From assembly GCA_033439765.1 (NCBI GenBank), contig JAULSN010000002.1, forward strand, positions 5,270,001 to 5,334,000: DNA of 64,000 nucleotides, given 5' to 3'. Positions within the stretch are counted from its first letter, which is position 1. Every line of letters starts with the position of its first letter. The stretch is from Lasiosphaeria ovina (Eukaryota; Ascomycota; Sordariomycetes; Sordariales; Lasiosphaeriaceae). A model generated the notes under the pieces. That model was not told the origin of the DNA. It saw only the letters and a list, made by a program, of their open reading frames with translations, and did no database searches. A program made the translations under genes and the position numbers. Shown one piece after another: positions 24,117-35,803 of this stretch.

Positions 24117-26116
24117 ATGGCCAACTCGGCCGCCCAGGACGACGATGCAAAGACCGACTACTACCCCATAACCATTGCTCGCAGCGATGGCAAGGGATAT
24201 TCCAACCTGGACCACAACCCCCTGAACCACAAGGAAGACCAAGACATTCAGCAGCTCGAGCGATGGGAGGTCATCATCGCCGGCCATCTCCAGAACCAGC
24301 TGGGCCTGAAAGACGACAGTGAGTCCCCTCAATAAAACCATAAGACTTGTTGCTGATCTTGCCAACAGAGAGACAATTCAAGCTCTCGTCTTTCCCCAAA
24401 GGCTACGAGTTGCGATGTGCCATTCGAAAGGATGGCGGCCGGGACTATTACCTTTACGGCCACCCGGCAGGCCCAAAGTCTAACTACCGCACTCCCGGCG
24501 ACTTTGTATTGCACCTCCTCTGGCTCGTTAGCGCTTCGACCGACTACAGCCAGTGCTCGTGCGACCTCTGCACTAGGATGGTTGAGGCCAACAAGCAAAG
24601 ACAGCCCCAGATCCCCGGCTTCGAGCTCGCGCCCCCGAGCACAGCTTCCCCGGCACCCAGGGCAAGTCCTGCTCAGCCTCTTGCACAACCTACAGCCCAG
24701 CCTACAGCCCAGCCTACAGCCCAGCCTACAGCCCAGCCTCTTGCACAACCTACAGCCCAGCCTACAGCCCAGTCTCCAGCCCAGTCTCCAGCCCAGCCTC
24801 CAGCCCAGCCTCCAGCCCAGCCTCCAGCCCAGCCCCTAGCCCAACCGCCGATACAACCGCCGGTCCAGCCCGCGGCCAAACCATCGGTCCAAATGCCGGT
24901 CCAATCTCCGGCCCAGCGATCAGTCCAGACGCCGGTCCTGCCCCCGGCCCCACCACAGTCCCAACCCAAAGCCAAAGCTCCGGCACAGCCAGCAGCACAA
25001 CCACAGCTTCAGCAGCCAGTCCAAGCTCAGCAAAAGTTCTCTCCGCTAGTTGCTCCACTGGGCACCACGAGCCCCTTGAATGTGTTCCGCGTCGGCGAGC
25101 TGGTCTGGTACAAGCACCAGGCCTGGCGCCTGGGCATGGTTATGGCCATAACTCTCAAGGCCGGACAAACTGGCGTTAACGATGCCCATTACACCTTTAC
25201 CCTTGCCCCCCTCGGACACCTCATACTCCGGCAGCCGACGGTTGTCAAAGAGGCTATAGAGATGCGCCCGTTCCTCACCTTTAGTGTGCCCAACATCAGC
25301 ATCGCCGAGCTGAACGACAAGCTCTTCGAAGAGGTTAACTGGATGGAGGTTGCTCAACGGCACGCCAACGAGGGTACCGACGACCATAGCCGAGCCGTTA
25401 ATATGCAGATGCTGGGCCTCGAGGCGTCCAAGATGGCTGCTAGATCGGTCAATGACTGCTTTTCCACCTTCAATAAGCTTAACGAGGCACCCATTGGCGG
25501 GGGTAGCATGGACTCATTCCACTCGTACGCTGGCGTCTACTTTGGTGCCGAGATGATCCGTGTCTACGACGCCATCCGCGTAGCTGCCCCGGACGCCGAC
25601 GCCTCCCCGGCCGCCGACGGCGCAGCTGGCGCGACGGTCATCATGCGGATCGCCCAGATACAGATCGTGGACCCCGGCTCTGGGCAGGACCAAACTCTTC
25701 AGTTCAGGGGCAACCTCTACCGCACAATCCGCACCGCCCTGCCCTTCCCTCCCTCGGTGGTTGCGGCCGAGGGTCTTGGCCCTGCTTTTGCCGAGGAGGT
25801 TGCGGTACGGAACCAGATCGAGAAGGATAAGAGCATGCGCTGGGGCTGGGTGCTTGTCGAGTCGGACGCGGTACGCCTCGAGGCGGTCGTCCACGGCCGT
25901 TTCTACGTCATGCATCGGCTTATGAGTATCATTGACCGCGAGCGTTTCCAGAAGTCACTGGCGATGGGCACCGTAGACGAGGCGCAGTCCTACTTGAACA
26001 GCCGGTCGCACAGCGGTTGGAGCCGCCATGTCGGCCGAAAGCCGAGCCGCGCCGCCACGGTAGGATCGGCCATTTCGGTCCAGTTTGTCCCCCCAGACGG
26101 TATGATCGAGAACTGA
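24117..26116 (+). CDS. Clr2-type transcription-silencing domain protein
   Basis: Two exons (24117-24318 and 24369-26116) give 649 residues; the intron is GTGAGT to AACAG. Around residues 70-145 there is a block typical of the Clr2 silencing family: FPKGYELRCAIRKDG, YYLYGHPAG, YRTPGDFVLHLLWL and CSCDLC. After a Pro/Gln-rich low-complexity linker (about residues 165-310), a second conserved half starts with RVGELVWYKHQAWRLGMVM and runs to the end. In fission yeast, Clr2 is a subunit of the SHREC deacetylase/remodeller complex that silences heterochromatin; a role in silencing here is inferred from the domain. The linker is encoded by a 12-bp minisatellite and is probably length-variable. No nuclear localisation signal was obvious. 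Confidence 0.75.
24671..24840 (+). repeat. In-frame 12-bp minisatellite encoding QPTA/QPPA repeats
   Basis: Tandem 12-bp units of the form CAGCCTACAGCC with variants (CTTGCACAACCT, CAGTCTCCAGCC), about fourteen copies, inside the Clr2-type gene. All units keep the frame and code for QPTA, QPLA, QSPA or QPPA. Confidence 0.95.
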
Positions 26117-27804
26117 GCCAGGATTACGTCCCGCCGCTGTACTTTTATCTATCTTCTATTACCACTGCACTTGTTATTTGGGTCATGCCGAGCTTCCAGC
26201 TCGGGAAGAATTCTAAAGGGGATCTGGAAAGCGATGGCATGTCTTCGCCGACGGAACGCAATTTCCGCGGCGATACCGAAACAATAACGGATACGGAATA
26301 TGGCTAGACCTGACAGTTAGTACTCAGCCCGGCACGTTTAGATGTCTAGACCGTTCTCTAAAAGTAGCGCATTTTGGCCTTTCTTTCACACGGGCCGCCC
26401 CAGATTATGACAAAAGCACATGTGGCATGTTCACTGCTTTATCCCAAAGCCTGCCTGCCGCCTGACGCTAGGATGTTTGCACTTTTTTAGTTTGCGGCAA
26501 CTTACAACTGCCTCTCCAGAGAAGATGGGCTACGCCCTGCATACGCTTGGCTGGCGGTGAACATTTTTCATGCCTCATGACGACCAAACCTTGAGTAAAT
26601 AAAAAAGGGGCTCGTCCCTCGGGGGCCAAGAGTCTTGGCTTCGAATATTCTCGGAATCGACGGCTTTTGTTTCCATGCGGCCTTCCTATTTGCGACTGGT
26701 CGGCTGGGCTGTAGGGACCGCTTGCGTTTTGTGTAACTAGATACTGGTCTGAGGGCCACCCAGCGCATCGGGACGGTTCCCGGTGGCGAGAAGGTGGGCC
26801 GTATTACCCGGAAGGCGTCTGTAGCCCCCCTCTTCAGACCCTCGTAGAGAAGTGAAACACCGATACAGGAAAGGCATCTAGAGGCATAACTTATTAGTTT
26901 GAGGACATATCGCTTTTTAATTTTTTTCTGTGGTTGGTTTTTGCCCCATTCTTTCCGTGGCGTGAAGGTTTGTTCATGCTGGCCTAGGTCTAAGTTTAAG
27001 CCATCCTCTTCTCTACCAACACCGACACCTGCGTCCAAACCGCCGCCGGCCTCGAACTGCTGGGAAACGAGCAGGCCTGCCAGCGGCTTTTTTTCATCAC
27101 CAGCTGTTTCGCCATGTCACCCGTGATTAACGAGCACAGCCGATTAGCTGGGGGAAGAGGGCGCCGCGATGCCTCGTCTCCCGCGGAGTTGGTAGGTGGC
27201 GAACCAGAGTCCACTAGAGCTCTTCCCCGCCGCCGACGCCGCCTGTCACGACGCTGGCAACCAGAAGCCGAAGCAGGGCTGCATTGGACGAGAGAAGTGA
27301 GCCGAGATGGACGGGACGGGAGTCGAGCTGTAATCGCTATTGCTATAACTAGAGGAGTGCCATCTCTATCTGAAGATCATCGACGCGAAATTGTCGCAAT
27401 CCCCAAGAAACTTGAAGTTCACAAGGCCCTCGAAATCTTTTCCAAGCCGTAGTGGTGACACGCGCCAGCCAAATTCGGCGGCCAGAACACCGTATTCTCT
27501 ATTTCTGGTGTAATGGAGGTCAATGGAACTCGAGGTCTACTTAGTGAAAGACGGGAGCAGCTACCGCTATCGCTATCGCATGCCCCGCCCCCGCCTATAA
27601 GAGTTATCGACCCGGCAATGATGCGATTCCGTCATCCAGCTCTTTATCGCCGATGAGGGTCGGCTAGCTCGGCTTTGCACTCGCGGATCTCGACACGTCC
27701 ACCCAGTGCACCAACAAACATCAAGGTCGGCCCTGTCTCTTTCTGCCGTTTCACATCCACGCGCTCCCCGACGACGCCTCCCAAATCCAAGCGCAGGCGC
27801 CGCC
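26117..27804. other. Intergenic spacer
   Basis: No supported gene in 1.7 kb. It includes the 3' region of the Clr2-type gene and the promoter of the NADH pyrophosphatase gene. Confidence 0.5.
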
Positions 27805-29121
27805 ATGCCGACCCCCCTTCTCCCCGTCCTGGCCGACGAGGACTCGATGCTGTCCCAGAAGTTTGGCCGCGAGACAGCAAACTACTTCTCGGGCAGCCCG
27901 CTCAACCGGCTGTCCTTCCTGCGCACCGACCACGACTTCCTGCGCGCCGCCTTTGCGCACCCGTCGGCCGCCGTGCTGCTGATGAACAGCCTCTCGCCCC
28001 TGATGCAGTCGGACGCGTCCCAGCTGGCCATTGCGACCGCCGGCGACGTCCTGTCACTGACCGGCCCAGACCCCTTTGGCAAGAAGGAGGACGAGCTGAT
28101 CGGCGACTTCAACTCCGAGGAGACGCAGACCGTCATCCTCTTTCTCGGCATCGACGAGAAGGGCGGGCTGCCGTCGCACAGCGGCGGCGGACAAGACACG
28201 TTCGCGTACAAGACCTTCAAGGGCACCCCCTACTTTGCCATCGACGTCACCCCGCGCGGCACCCTGGCCGACGCCGCCAACGCCCTGATCACCGCCGTGC
28301 TGGAGAAGGGCTTCTCCTTCCACGACGCATCCCCGAGGGTCATGGGGCTGGAGGCCGGCCAAGGTGAGCCGCTCACTTGACTTATATGTTCAAGGGTCCT
28401 CGCTAATGCTTCTTGCAACCAACCCCCTCCCCTAGCGGCAACGTATGGACAGGCTCGGGCCCTACTCGACTGGAACGCGCGGAACCCGTTCTGCGCCCAG
28501 TGCGGCCAGCGCACGCTCTCCGTCAACGCCGGCACCAAGCGAGTGTGTCCGCCGACGGACAAGGCGAGCGGCGCCGCCGTGGATCGCCTGCCGTGCGCGA
28601 CGCGGGGCACCGTGTCCAACCTCAGCTTCCCGCGGACCGACCCCACCGTTATCATGGCCATCATCAGCGCCGACGGCTCCAAGGTGCTGCTGGGGCGGCA
28701 GCGCCGCTGGCCCAAGTTCTGGTATTCCACTTTGGCCGGTTTCCAAGAGCCCGGCGAGTCGATCGAGGAGGCGGTCCGGCGCGAGGTGTGGGAGGAGAGC
28801 GGCGTCCGCGTCGGGCGTGTCGTGTTACACTCCTCCCAGCCGTGGCCGTTCCCTGCGAGCCTGATGATCGGCGCCGTCGGCCAGGCGCTACCCGGCGACG
28901 GCGAGATCATCTTCCTCGGCCACGACGCCGAGCTCGAGGACGCCAGGTGGGTCCCGCTCGAGGAAGCCAGGGAGGCCCTCGCCAAGGGCGTCAGCAACCT
29001 CGGAGAGCCCGCCCCCGAGGGCTATGCCGAGGGCAAGCTGCGCCTGCCGCCGCCGCTGGCCATCGCGAACCGCTTGATTACGTCGGTCGTGGAGGGCTGG
29101 TGGGTGCCGCCCAAGATATAG
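27805..29121 (+). CDS. NPY1: NADH pyrophosphatase (NUDIX hydrolase, NPY1/NudC type)
   Basis: Two exons (27805-28363 and 28436-29121) give 414 residues. The intron is GTGAGC to CCTAG with a GCTAAT branch site. The start is the ATG in CGCCATGCC. A longer in-frame ATG at 27706 adds 33 basic residues and is not excluded. The N-terminal domain has MLSQKFGRE and the family FLRTDHDFL. A zinc-ribbon part has NPFCAQCGQRT and VCPPTD. The Nudix box is complete: GFQEPGE, then REVWEESGV. The enzyme splits NADH or NAD-capped RNA into NMN(H) and AMP. Yeast Npy1 is peroxisomal, but this protein ends VPPKI, with no evident PTS1 tripeptide. Confidence 0.93.
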
Positions 29122-29150
29122 CGACAGTCAGGTGGGCAGCAGGTAGGAAG

Positions 29151-29169
29151 GTAGGTAGGTAGGTAGGTG
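29151..29169. repeat. (GTAG)n tetranucleotide
   Basis: Four to five GTAG units about 30 bases after the NADH pyrophosphatase stop codon, likely in its 3' UTR. Confidence 0.9.
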
Positions 29170-30467
29170 GGTAGCAGGTAGGTTTGGGTGTGGCTGGCCG
29201 TTTTGGTGTATTTGCAGTGGAAGCAGAGCATGCGAGGTGTGATAGACTCGATAGAGCGTGGTGATTCTTTTTACTCATTTTATCTCCTTGAAAAATCGAA
29301 GAGGGGGGTGTAGATAGATGACAGGTGAAAGGATACTTAATTTGGATATTCACAACGCTGCCCAACGTCAAACTGCGCACGTGTCACCCCGAGGCAGACA
29401 CGATACTCTATGGGAGAGGAGGTGATGGGTCGAGCCGAACCCGGACTCGGAAACAACAAGTGAACTACGTGTTTTGAGCATGGCACAATTATACGGGCGC
29501 TTCCAGACCTAGCACCGGGTGAGACTATACTATGAAATCTCTAGATGCTTGTTAGCGGGTGTTTGTAGTAGTACCTATTTCACGTCAGTCGAGTCAGCCT
29601 TGCCCAGTCAACGAACATGTCCTGGATATCCAACCACACGACAAGGACAATTACACACCCGAGCCCGGAATGGCATGGAGTTTGCAGCCATGGTCATATC
29701 TGGGACCGCAGACCTGGAAGCCAGTGGTCACAAGAGACGGTCCCTTTCATTTCGACTCACAGCCGCCGTTTTGATGTACTCTACACAGCCTCTATATAAT
29801 CCGCTCGAGCGCGAGGGGCCAGAGGGCTAGACCAGTTTCAACAAGACCAGAGGAGCAGAGTCTGCCTTCAACAGCAGCCGCCGGCTAGGTCATTCATCCT
29901 CGCCTCATGGGGAATTGTCTGGCATGCTCCGGTTTAGCAACGTTTCCTTGACAAGGCGTTCGTTTGATTTGCTTTGGGCAAATTGTGATTGGCATACCAA
30001 GTCTGAGTACAGGCCAAGTCATATTGTAGATAATTTGACACACGGTATAGAAGTCCGCTCCTACAGAGTCTATAAAAGAGTAAATATATCGCTCGTTCTC
30101 TTTGACTAACAGCACACAGACTTTCGAACTGAAGACCAGCGGCTCGAGAGCCCGCAGGCCCAGGGCCTTGTTGCGGCGCAGAACGTTACCTAGGGTCCCT
30201 ACTCAACAGGTTAACCCACCCCCTGACTTGCTCCGGGGCGGCGACCCTCTAATTCACCATGCCATCCGCGCGGCTGGGACTGCGAACTGCGGGGTTTTCG
30301 CGTTGATATTAATAGGACCGTGGCATACAAAGTCAGGCCCCGTACATGTACGGACGGGATGGGTCGGTCAGGAGGAAAGGTTCCGACTCATCCATCCTCC
30401 TTCCCGGCACATGGAAAGGGGCGGCGCTTGGTCTCCCACGGGTATGAAGAAGCGATGCCTCCACTGC

Positions 30468-30532
<65 letters not shown>

Positions 30533-30546
30533 TTGTCTGTCTGTCT
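30468..30546. repeat. (CTGT)n array with regular TTGT interruptions
   Basis: About twenty tetranucleotide units, mostly CTGT, with three TTGT variants spaced at intervals of 16 bases in the right half. Confidence 0.95.
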
Positions 30547-30633
30547 AGCTAGGGTAAGATAGTGAGAGGCAGCCAAGGTTAGACGCGCCAACATGGTCCT
30601 GTAGCAAGTGCCTTGAGCTAGATGTATACGGCT

Positions 30634-30662
30634 AGGACTGGGACTGGGACTGGGACTGGGAC
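30634..30662. repeat. (GGGACT)n array
   Basis: Between four and five hexanucleotide units. Confidence 0.9.
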
Positions 30663-32066
30663 CGGTGCTAGGGTGACAACCTTGGTCCCCGATGAACGTG
30701 GTTAATCGACCGGGAAGGATTGAGCCGGGGATAAAACCAGTCTTTTTCTTGAAATCAAACCCATCTCTCGGCCTTCCATGCGCTTTGTTTAGGAAAGAAA
30801 CGGAGACAGGCTTTACAATGTTGTGCTGACTTGGTGCATTTCGCTCTCCATCGCGGAGGGCTTCCCTCTGTCTCGGTGCGGTGCTGGGACCGACTGCTGT
30901 CTCCGCGAGTGTACGGTTGCCCTGACTGACTTATTGAGAAGGGTGGCGAGGGATATGAAATGCACGAGATAAAGCCTTCCAGGGGAAAGAAGGATGGGCC
31001 AGCGCGGTAGGTACGGTTGAGACCTAGCCTGTGTTGGTTCAACCTCTTCAAGTTGGCTTCCAGTCACTGCCCGGTGGTCCCACTAGTGCTAGACAGAGTT
31101 GATAATGAGCGCTTCTCACGCGGCTGCGAGCCCACCCGCAGGTTAGGTAAAAGGAAGGGGTGGGCAGCCAAGTTACATCTAGAACAATGGAACCTGAGCG
31201 AGGGTACTGTGTCGGCTGCGTCTAGCGGCACAGTGCGGAAGCGACCCAGCCAATGGGGATTTAGGACTTACAAGAATGCGGGCAGCGATAATCACCCGTG
31301 AGGCCATTGACGGATCGCAACTGCCTTTTTGAGTTTTCATCCCATTTAGTTACGTTAGAACCCAACAGTGCCTCCTTCATTGCCCGCCCAATTGCGTTTA
31401 GCTCTTTTTATCGCCAACCCTCTTTCTCTTTCTCTTTAGTTTAGGGTATGGCCAAACAGCCCGAATCTAGATGCTAAGAACAACGGCATGGAACACCGTA
31501 CCAGACGTACGGTGCCTCCTACGCACTCCTCTATTTGAGACAAAGATAAGACATGATGGAATGGCAAGTGGCATTTCACTCGTTGGTTCCCGACTCACTC
31601 ACACTTTCACTAAGGATGATAGCATTTTCGCGCCCGTGAGTGAAGCCCGAGGGTTCGTTCCCCGGCCTTCCCCCCGCCGTCTCGACCAAAGCCGGCCAGA
31701 ATCCCATGGTTGGCAATTTTGTCTTCTCTTTTCAGAATGGCCCGGACGCTACCTAGGTGAGCAGCCCTGGCGACAAGGTCCCGGCCGAGTTCCATTGGCT
31801 CAGGCACCGGTTGGTGTTTCCGGGCGCTTGTCACACGGTCCTCGACCAGACTGTCGGGTCCCAGGGGTATGAGGCAGCCAATCCAGACACGCCATCGCCT
31901 GGCAGCATGCAGGTGCCGCATTCCAAAGTCTTCACGTGTCGTAGCACACACCAGCAAGATTGACAAACATCACAAATCCCATAATTCGGTTTCATCGACA
32001 GTCCTAACCCTCTCCAATTCTCAACCTTCTCAACCCTCTCACACCTCACCCCCTCTCGACACTGCA

Positions 32067-35026
32067 ATGTGCGACGAGCCGTCTTGGACCTGTCCCGGGT
32101 TCGGTGTCTTTTACCTCAGGCCCTTGAACGACCGAGCCCAGGCAGTCATCGAGAACCCCAAGAACAAGGACCATGTCCGGCTCTCGAGAACCAACGAACG
32201 AGTCCTCTCGGTTGGCCATGTCCGCTCAACCAGGGGCGAGCACAGGACTACTCTCACCGCAATCGGCCTCGATGCCGATATTGTAGTCGATGGATGCAGC
32301 ATCGCCAAGATCCAGTGCTCGTTCGAGATTGATATCGAAAAGGGGCTTCTTGTCTTTTATGACAGATCACACCTTCAGACCAGCAATGTCTTCGGCCCCT
32401 GTGCCACCCCCTTCCAACCGGGCAGCCCTCGCAACATTACCCTGCTTGCTGGAACCGACACCATCATAGGCATGGGCGGTCCCCAGTCCACGCATGTCAT
32501 GTTTGAGCTTGTGTGGTATGACGACCGTTATAGAACCGTCGTGTCCCACCTGTACGGTCTGCACATGAAGGACGGACAGCAGCTCTCCCGCATGCCAACC
32601 ATCAACGATGCCGCCGACAAAACCCTGCTGTCCGAGAGAGAGGTCAAGCTCCTTGAGAACGAATCGGTATCCAAGGAGCAGCGTCGACTCGAGAACCGCA
32701 AGTGGCATCTCATCTGGCGCCACCAGGCATCTTTTCCGGCCAACCAGTTCAAGGCCGAAGTGAAAGCGGAGCTCGACAACCCCGAAATAAGACAAGAGGC
32801 AAACCGGTCCCGCCTCGACGACCCTTTGTGTGGGCCTGGTTACGCCAAGCGAGGATGGAAAGGCAATGTCTCTGTTTGTGCCTGGAGATGATCCTGTCTC
32901 GCCAGTCCCGGACTCTAAGCGCAACCTCCTTCCCCCTGACAGGTTCAAAGACCAATCTGTCCAGAAGTTCGGCTCAGCATTGACACCTGGAGCGTTTGGC
33001 GGCCCCCCGTCTCCTGCTCTATCGACAGGCCCATCTAGCGTGGCATTCGGATTTGGTTCGCGTGAGCCTGGATCTCCTGGAAGGCTCAAAGCCGTCGCGT
33101 CTCCTAAAGTTTCACGCTCTGCGACCCCGAACGTGGACGTGACAATGCATGACGTCCCATCCCAAGAACCGCCACGTTCTCACAGAAATGTTTTGGGGCC
33201 CATTGCCCCTCCCAAGAAAACACAAGAGGCTTCTCCTCTGCAAGCCGAAGAGGAAGTGTCGATATCGGCGCTAGATTTCTCGTTCCTTAGAGATTCTGAC
33301 TGGACCGAGCAAGAATCGAAAACGATGCACACGCCAACAACGCCACAGCTCGGGCAGTCTTTCGACGCGCCCCTTCTTTTTGGGACGACATCACCCACTT
33401 CAACGCAAGTTGCGTCCGTGTTTGCGCCGAAGCCAGGCGAGTTGCCACCGTCGCCGGCATTTATTTCGGGTGCCTCGGTTGTCGATTCACCAGAGATGTT
33501 TGATACTGCCAAGTTTTCCAGGTGCGATGATATCTAGCCGTTGTCTATCCCCTCTAGGGTACCTGTCTCACCCGCGTTCTCTCCAGCAGAGTCAAACAAG
33601 CCTTCGGGTGGGATCATTTCCCCTCCCCACAAAACGCCCTCAGCATCATAACCCGGGCCCCGAGGCCTAGGCCGCCGCGAAGGCGGGAGAGCAGGAAAGA
33701 CAGCCAACCCTCAGCCAGTGGGGAAACAGCCATGACAATCCTGAGTCCAATCTACCAGGCAAAGGTTTCGAAGCTGGCGGCCGGAGGAGCCGCTCCGGCC
33801 GCCAGAAAGAGTAGGTTTCTGGGGCGCATCATCAAGGTACCGACACCAGCGAGCGAGCAGGTTGCCACGATGCCAAACAAAGAAAGACGCAAGACTTTGA
33901 ACCCAAGGCGTTCGTGCCCCTCCTCGACATGTCGGCAGAAGACCGTGTTTAATGCGCTGCTGTCGCTGCTGCTACCTGGGCCAAGGTTGGGCTGGTCGCG
34001 GATAGAATCAGCGCTGCCGCGGTTCTGCGTATCTTGATGGAACAGCTGATAGAAGTTGACTGCCACTACCCCATCTCTATGAGCGAAGCCCAGCAAATCC
34101 TCAGCGCTGGGCGACGTCTCGCGTCGAAACTAGTAAAGCTGATGAGCGAGCCGGTGCGGATCAGCGTGACGCGACGCATGACGCCCACCGAGGCGGCCTA
34201 CCTGGAGGCTTCTCTGGATGCTATGCGGAAAAAGCGTGTTGCCACTCGGTCTCAGGCTGCCATTCTCCGAGCCAAGGCGGTGGCAGCAGACAACGTCGTC
34301 GTCGGTGTCGCTCCTCCAGACTGCTTCGACCAGCAGGCGGCCGCTGCCACCAACCTCTGTGAGCGAGCTACCGTCCGGTGTGTCGAAGAAAGGGTCAGGA
34401 AGAACGTCCAAGCCATCTTGCGCATGGCGACGTCCTTCATCTGCACTCACGATCCGCAGTTTGTTGAGCTTCTAGCCAAGACGACCTCCAAGACAGCCAC
34501 CACAAACACCACCGGCGCTCACACTCCGCAGCTTCACGCTTCAGACCCATGGCTCGGCCAGATCCAAACTGCGCTCCAAGCCGAGACCGCTACCGAGGTA
34601 GACAATACGGACACATACACAGACACCCACACCGACACCGACACCAACCTTGACGTCTATCCCTCGCCTTATCATCATCAACAACAACAAGCCCCAGCAA
34701 GCAAAAAAACCACCCGACGGAGCAGCAGGATCCTCGCGGCCTCGCGTAAGCACACCAGGTCCCAGCTCTCGTCCTCCTCTGCAGCAGCACCACCAAAAGG
34801 AGGGGTGAGAACGGGCGGCGACGGGCCGGTAGCGAAACGTCTTCGCGTGGATCTCTGCTCGCACCTCATTCCGCGAATCCTGGTAGCCACGGCAGTGCGT
34901 AGGCGCAGAGATTGGGAGACCGCCAGGCTGCCGTCTCCTCCCGCTGCTGAAGACGACAGGGCGAGTGCGGCGGGCATCTGCTGCTGCCGGTCGTGCAGGG
35001 CCGAGGCCGAAGAAGGCTTGCTGTGA
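32067..35026 (+). CDS. FHA-like protein, structure uncertain and possibly broken
   Basis: The ATG at 32067 (MCDEPSWTCPGFG) opens a 275-codon frame with an FHA-like core at about residues 45-150: DADIVVDG, SIAKIQCSFEID, LVFYDRSH, TSNVFG. Coding character then moves to a second frame up to 33537, a third at 33589-33810, and another to 35026. Candidate introns restore frame at three points: 32839-32905 (GTTACG...GCCAG), 33522-33588 (GTGCGA...CTCCAG, good) and 33811-33860 (GTAGGT...AGCAG). One in-frame TAA at about 33951 (MSAEDRV-stop-CAAVAAATWAK) has no convincing intron around it. The C-terminal part is helical with a basic, NLS-like KKTTRRSSR and poly-Asp/Thr repeats. FHA modules bind phosphothreonine. 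Either a small intron is missed or the gene is a recent pseudogene. FHA assignment is moderate. Confidence 0.5.
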
Positions 35027-35662
35027 GTTGACTGTCCGCGCTTGCGATGGTGTGGTGTGGTGTGGTCTAGGTGCCGTGGGGAAGAGTTGGGGTGGGATGT
35101 TATGTTGTTGGTGAAGGGTCTATTTTTCTCTTGTGGCTTCTACTCTCTGCTCGCTGCTCTCTTTGGGCATTTAATTTTCGATTCGGGTTCTGCTCTCTGG
35201 CTTCTGTCTTGTCATCTGCCTTTCCAGTCTTTGCATCCTAGCTTCTAGCTTCTGTTTTGCAGTCTGTGCTCTGTTATCGGTTTTCGGTTTTCTGGCTTTG
35301 GCTTTTGGCTTTCAAGTTCCGGTCAAATTTCCGGGTTCTGTTTCCCGGCTACTGTTCTGGTTGTGCTCTGGCCCCTATTTGATTTCTGGGTTCTATTCTG
35401 TCTTTGCTTTTTAGTTTTGCTTTTGGCTTCTGTGTTGGCTTCTGGCTTCTCTTTCCAACTCCTGGCTCTACTTGGCTTGTTTTTCGAGGGTTGGCTTTTT
35501 TACTTTCTAGGTTCTGTTCTAGTCTGTTCTAGGTTCTGTACTGGCTTCTGTTCTGGGTTCTGTTGTGGTTTCTGGGTTCTTGTTCTGGTTGTTCTGTTTA
35601 GCACCCCCCTAATTATTTCCTAAACTACGGAGTATAGAACATACAATATCACTTCACCACTA
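35027..35662. other. Degenerate TTCTG-rich low-complexity tract
   Basis: Roughly 35140-35605 is made of diverged GGTTCTG, GGCTTCTG and GTTCTG words, strongly T/G-biased on this strand. The open frame at 35363-35623, a string of Phe/Leu/Cys, is a by-product. No gene is supported. Confidence 0.7.
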
Positions 35663-35701
35663 CATCAAACCCTAACCCTACACAAGTGTCAACACTTGCA
35701 A
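35663..35701 (+). promoter_or_regulatory. Conserved tRNA-Asp 5' leader, copy 1
   Basis: Sequence directly upstream of the tRNA. Its first 27 bases are identical to those upstream of the other tRNA-Asp in this window (57108-57134). It contains AACCCTAACCCTA, two telomere-like units, then the inverted repeat CAAGTG-tcaa-CACTTG. A Pol III upstream element is inference. Confidence 0.6.
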
Positions 35702-35790
35702 TCTTCCGTAGTATAGTGGTCAGTATATGAGCTTGTCAACTTCACAGAAGAGACTCCGCTCGGGACCCGGGTTCAATTCCCGGCGGGAGA
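35702..35790 (+). tRNA. tRNA-Asp(GTC), intron-containing
   Basis: All arms fold: acceptor TCTTCCG/CGGGAGA, D-arm region TAGTATAGTGGTCAGTATA, anticodon stem TGAGC/GCTCG with loop TTGTCA plus C, T-arm CCGGG-TTCAATT-CCCGG. An 18-nt intron sits after position 37, directly 3' of the anticodon loop as in nuclear tRNAs, and includes GAC that can pair with the GTC anticodon. CCA is not encoded. A T run follows at 35797-35803. Confidence 0.93.
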
Positions 35791-35796
35791 GATTAC

Positions 35797-35803
35797 TTTT
35801 TTT
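35797..35803 (+). terminator. RNA polymerase III T-run terminator, tRNA-Asp copy 1
   Basis: Seven T residues six bases after the tRNA 3' end. Confidence 0.8.

Larger units (their letters stand above)
29122..32066. other. Long intergenic region with simple repeats
   Basis: About 2.9 kb without a supported gene. It holds a GTAG run, a large CTGT array, a GGGACT array and GC-poor sequence around 29950-30100. Open frames at 30102-30548 and 31471-31872 show no domain. Confidence 0.5.

Noticed and set aside
35363..35623. 86-codon Phe/Leu/Cys-rich frame that looks like a membrane peptide
   Set aside because: It is produced by the TTCTG low-complexity tract.
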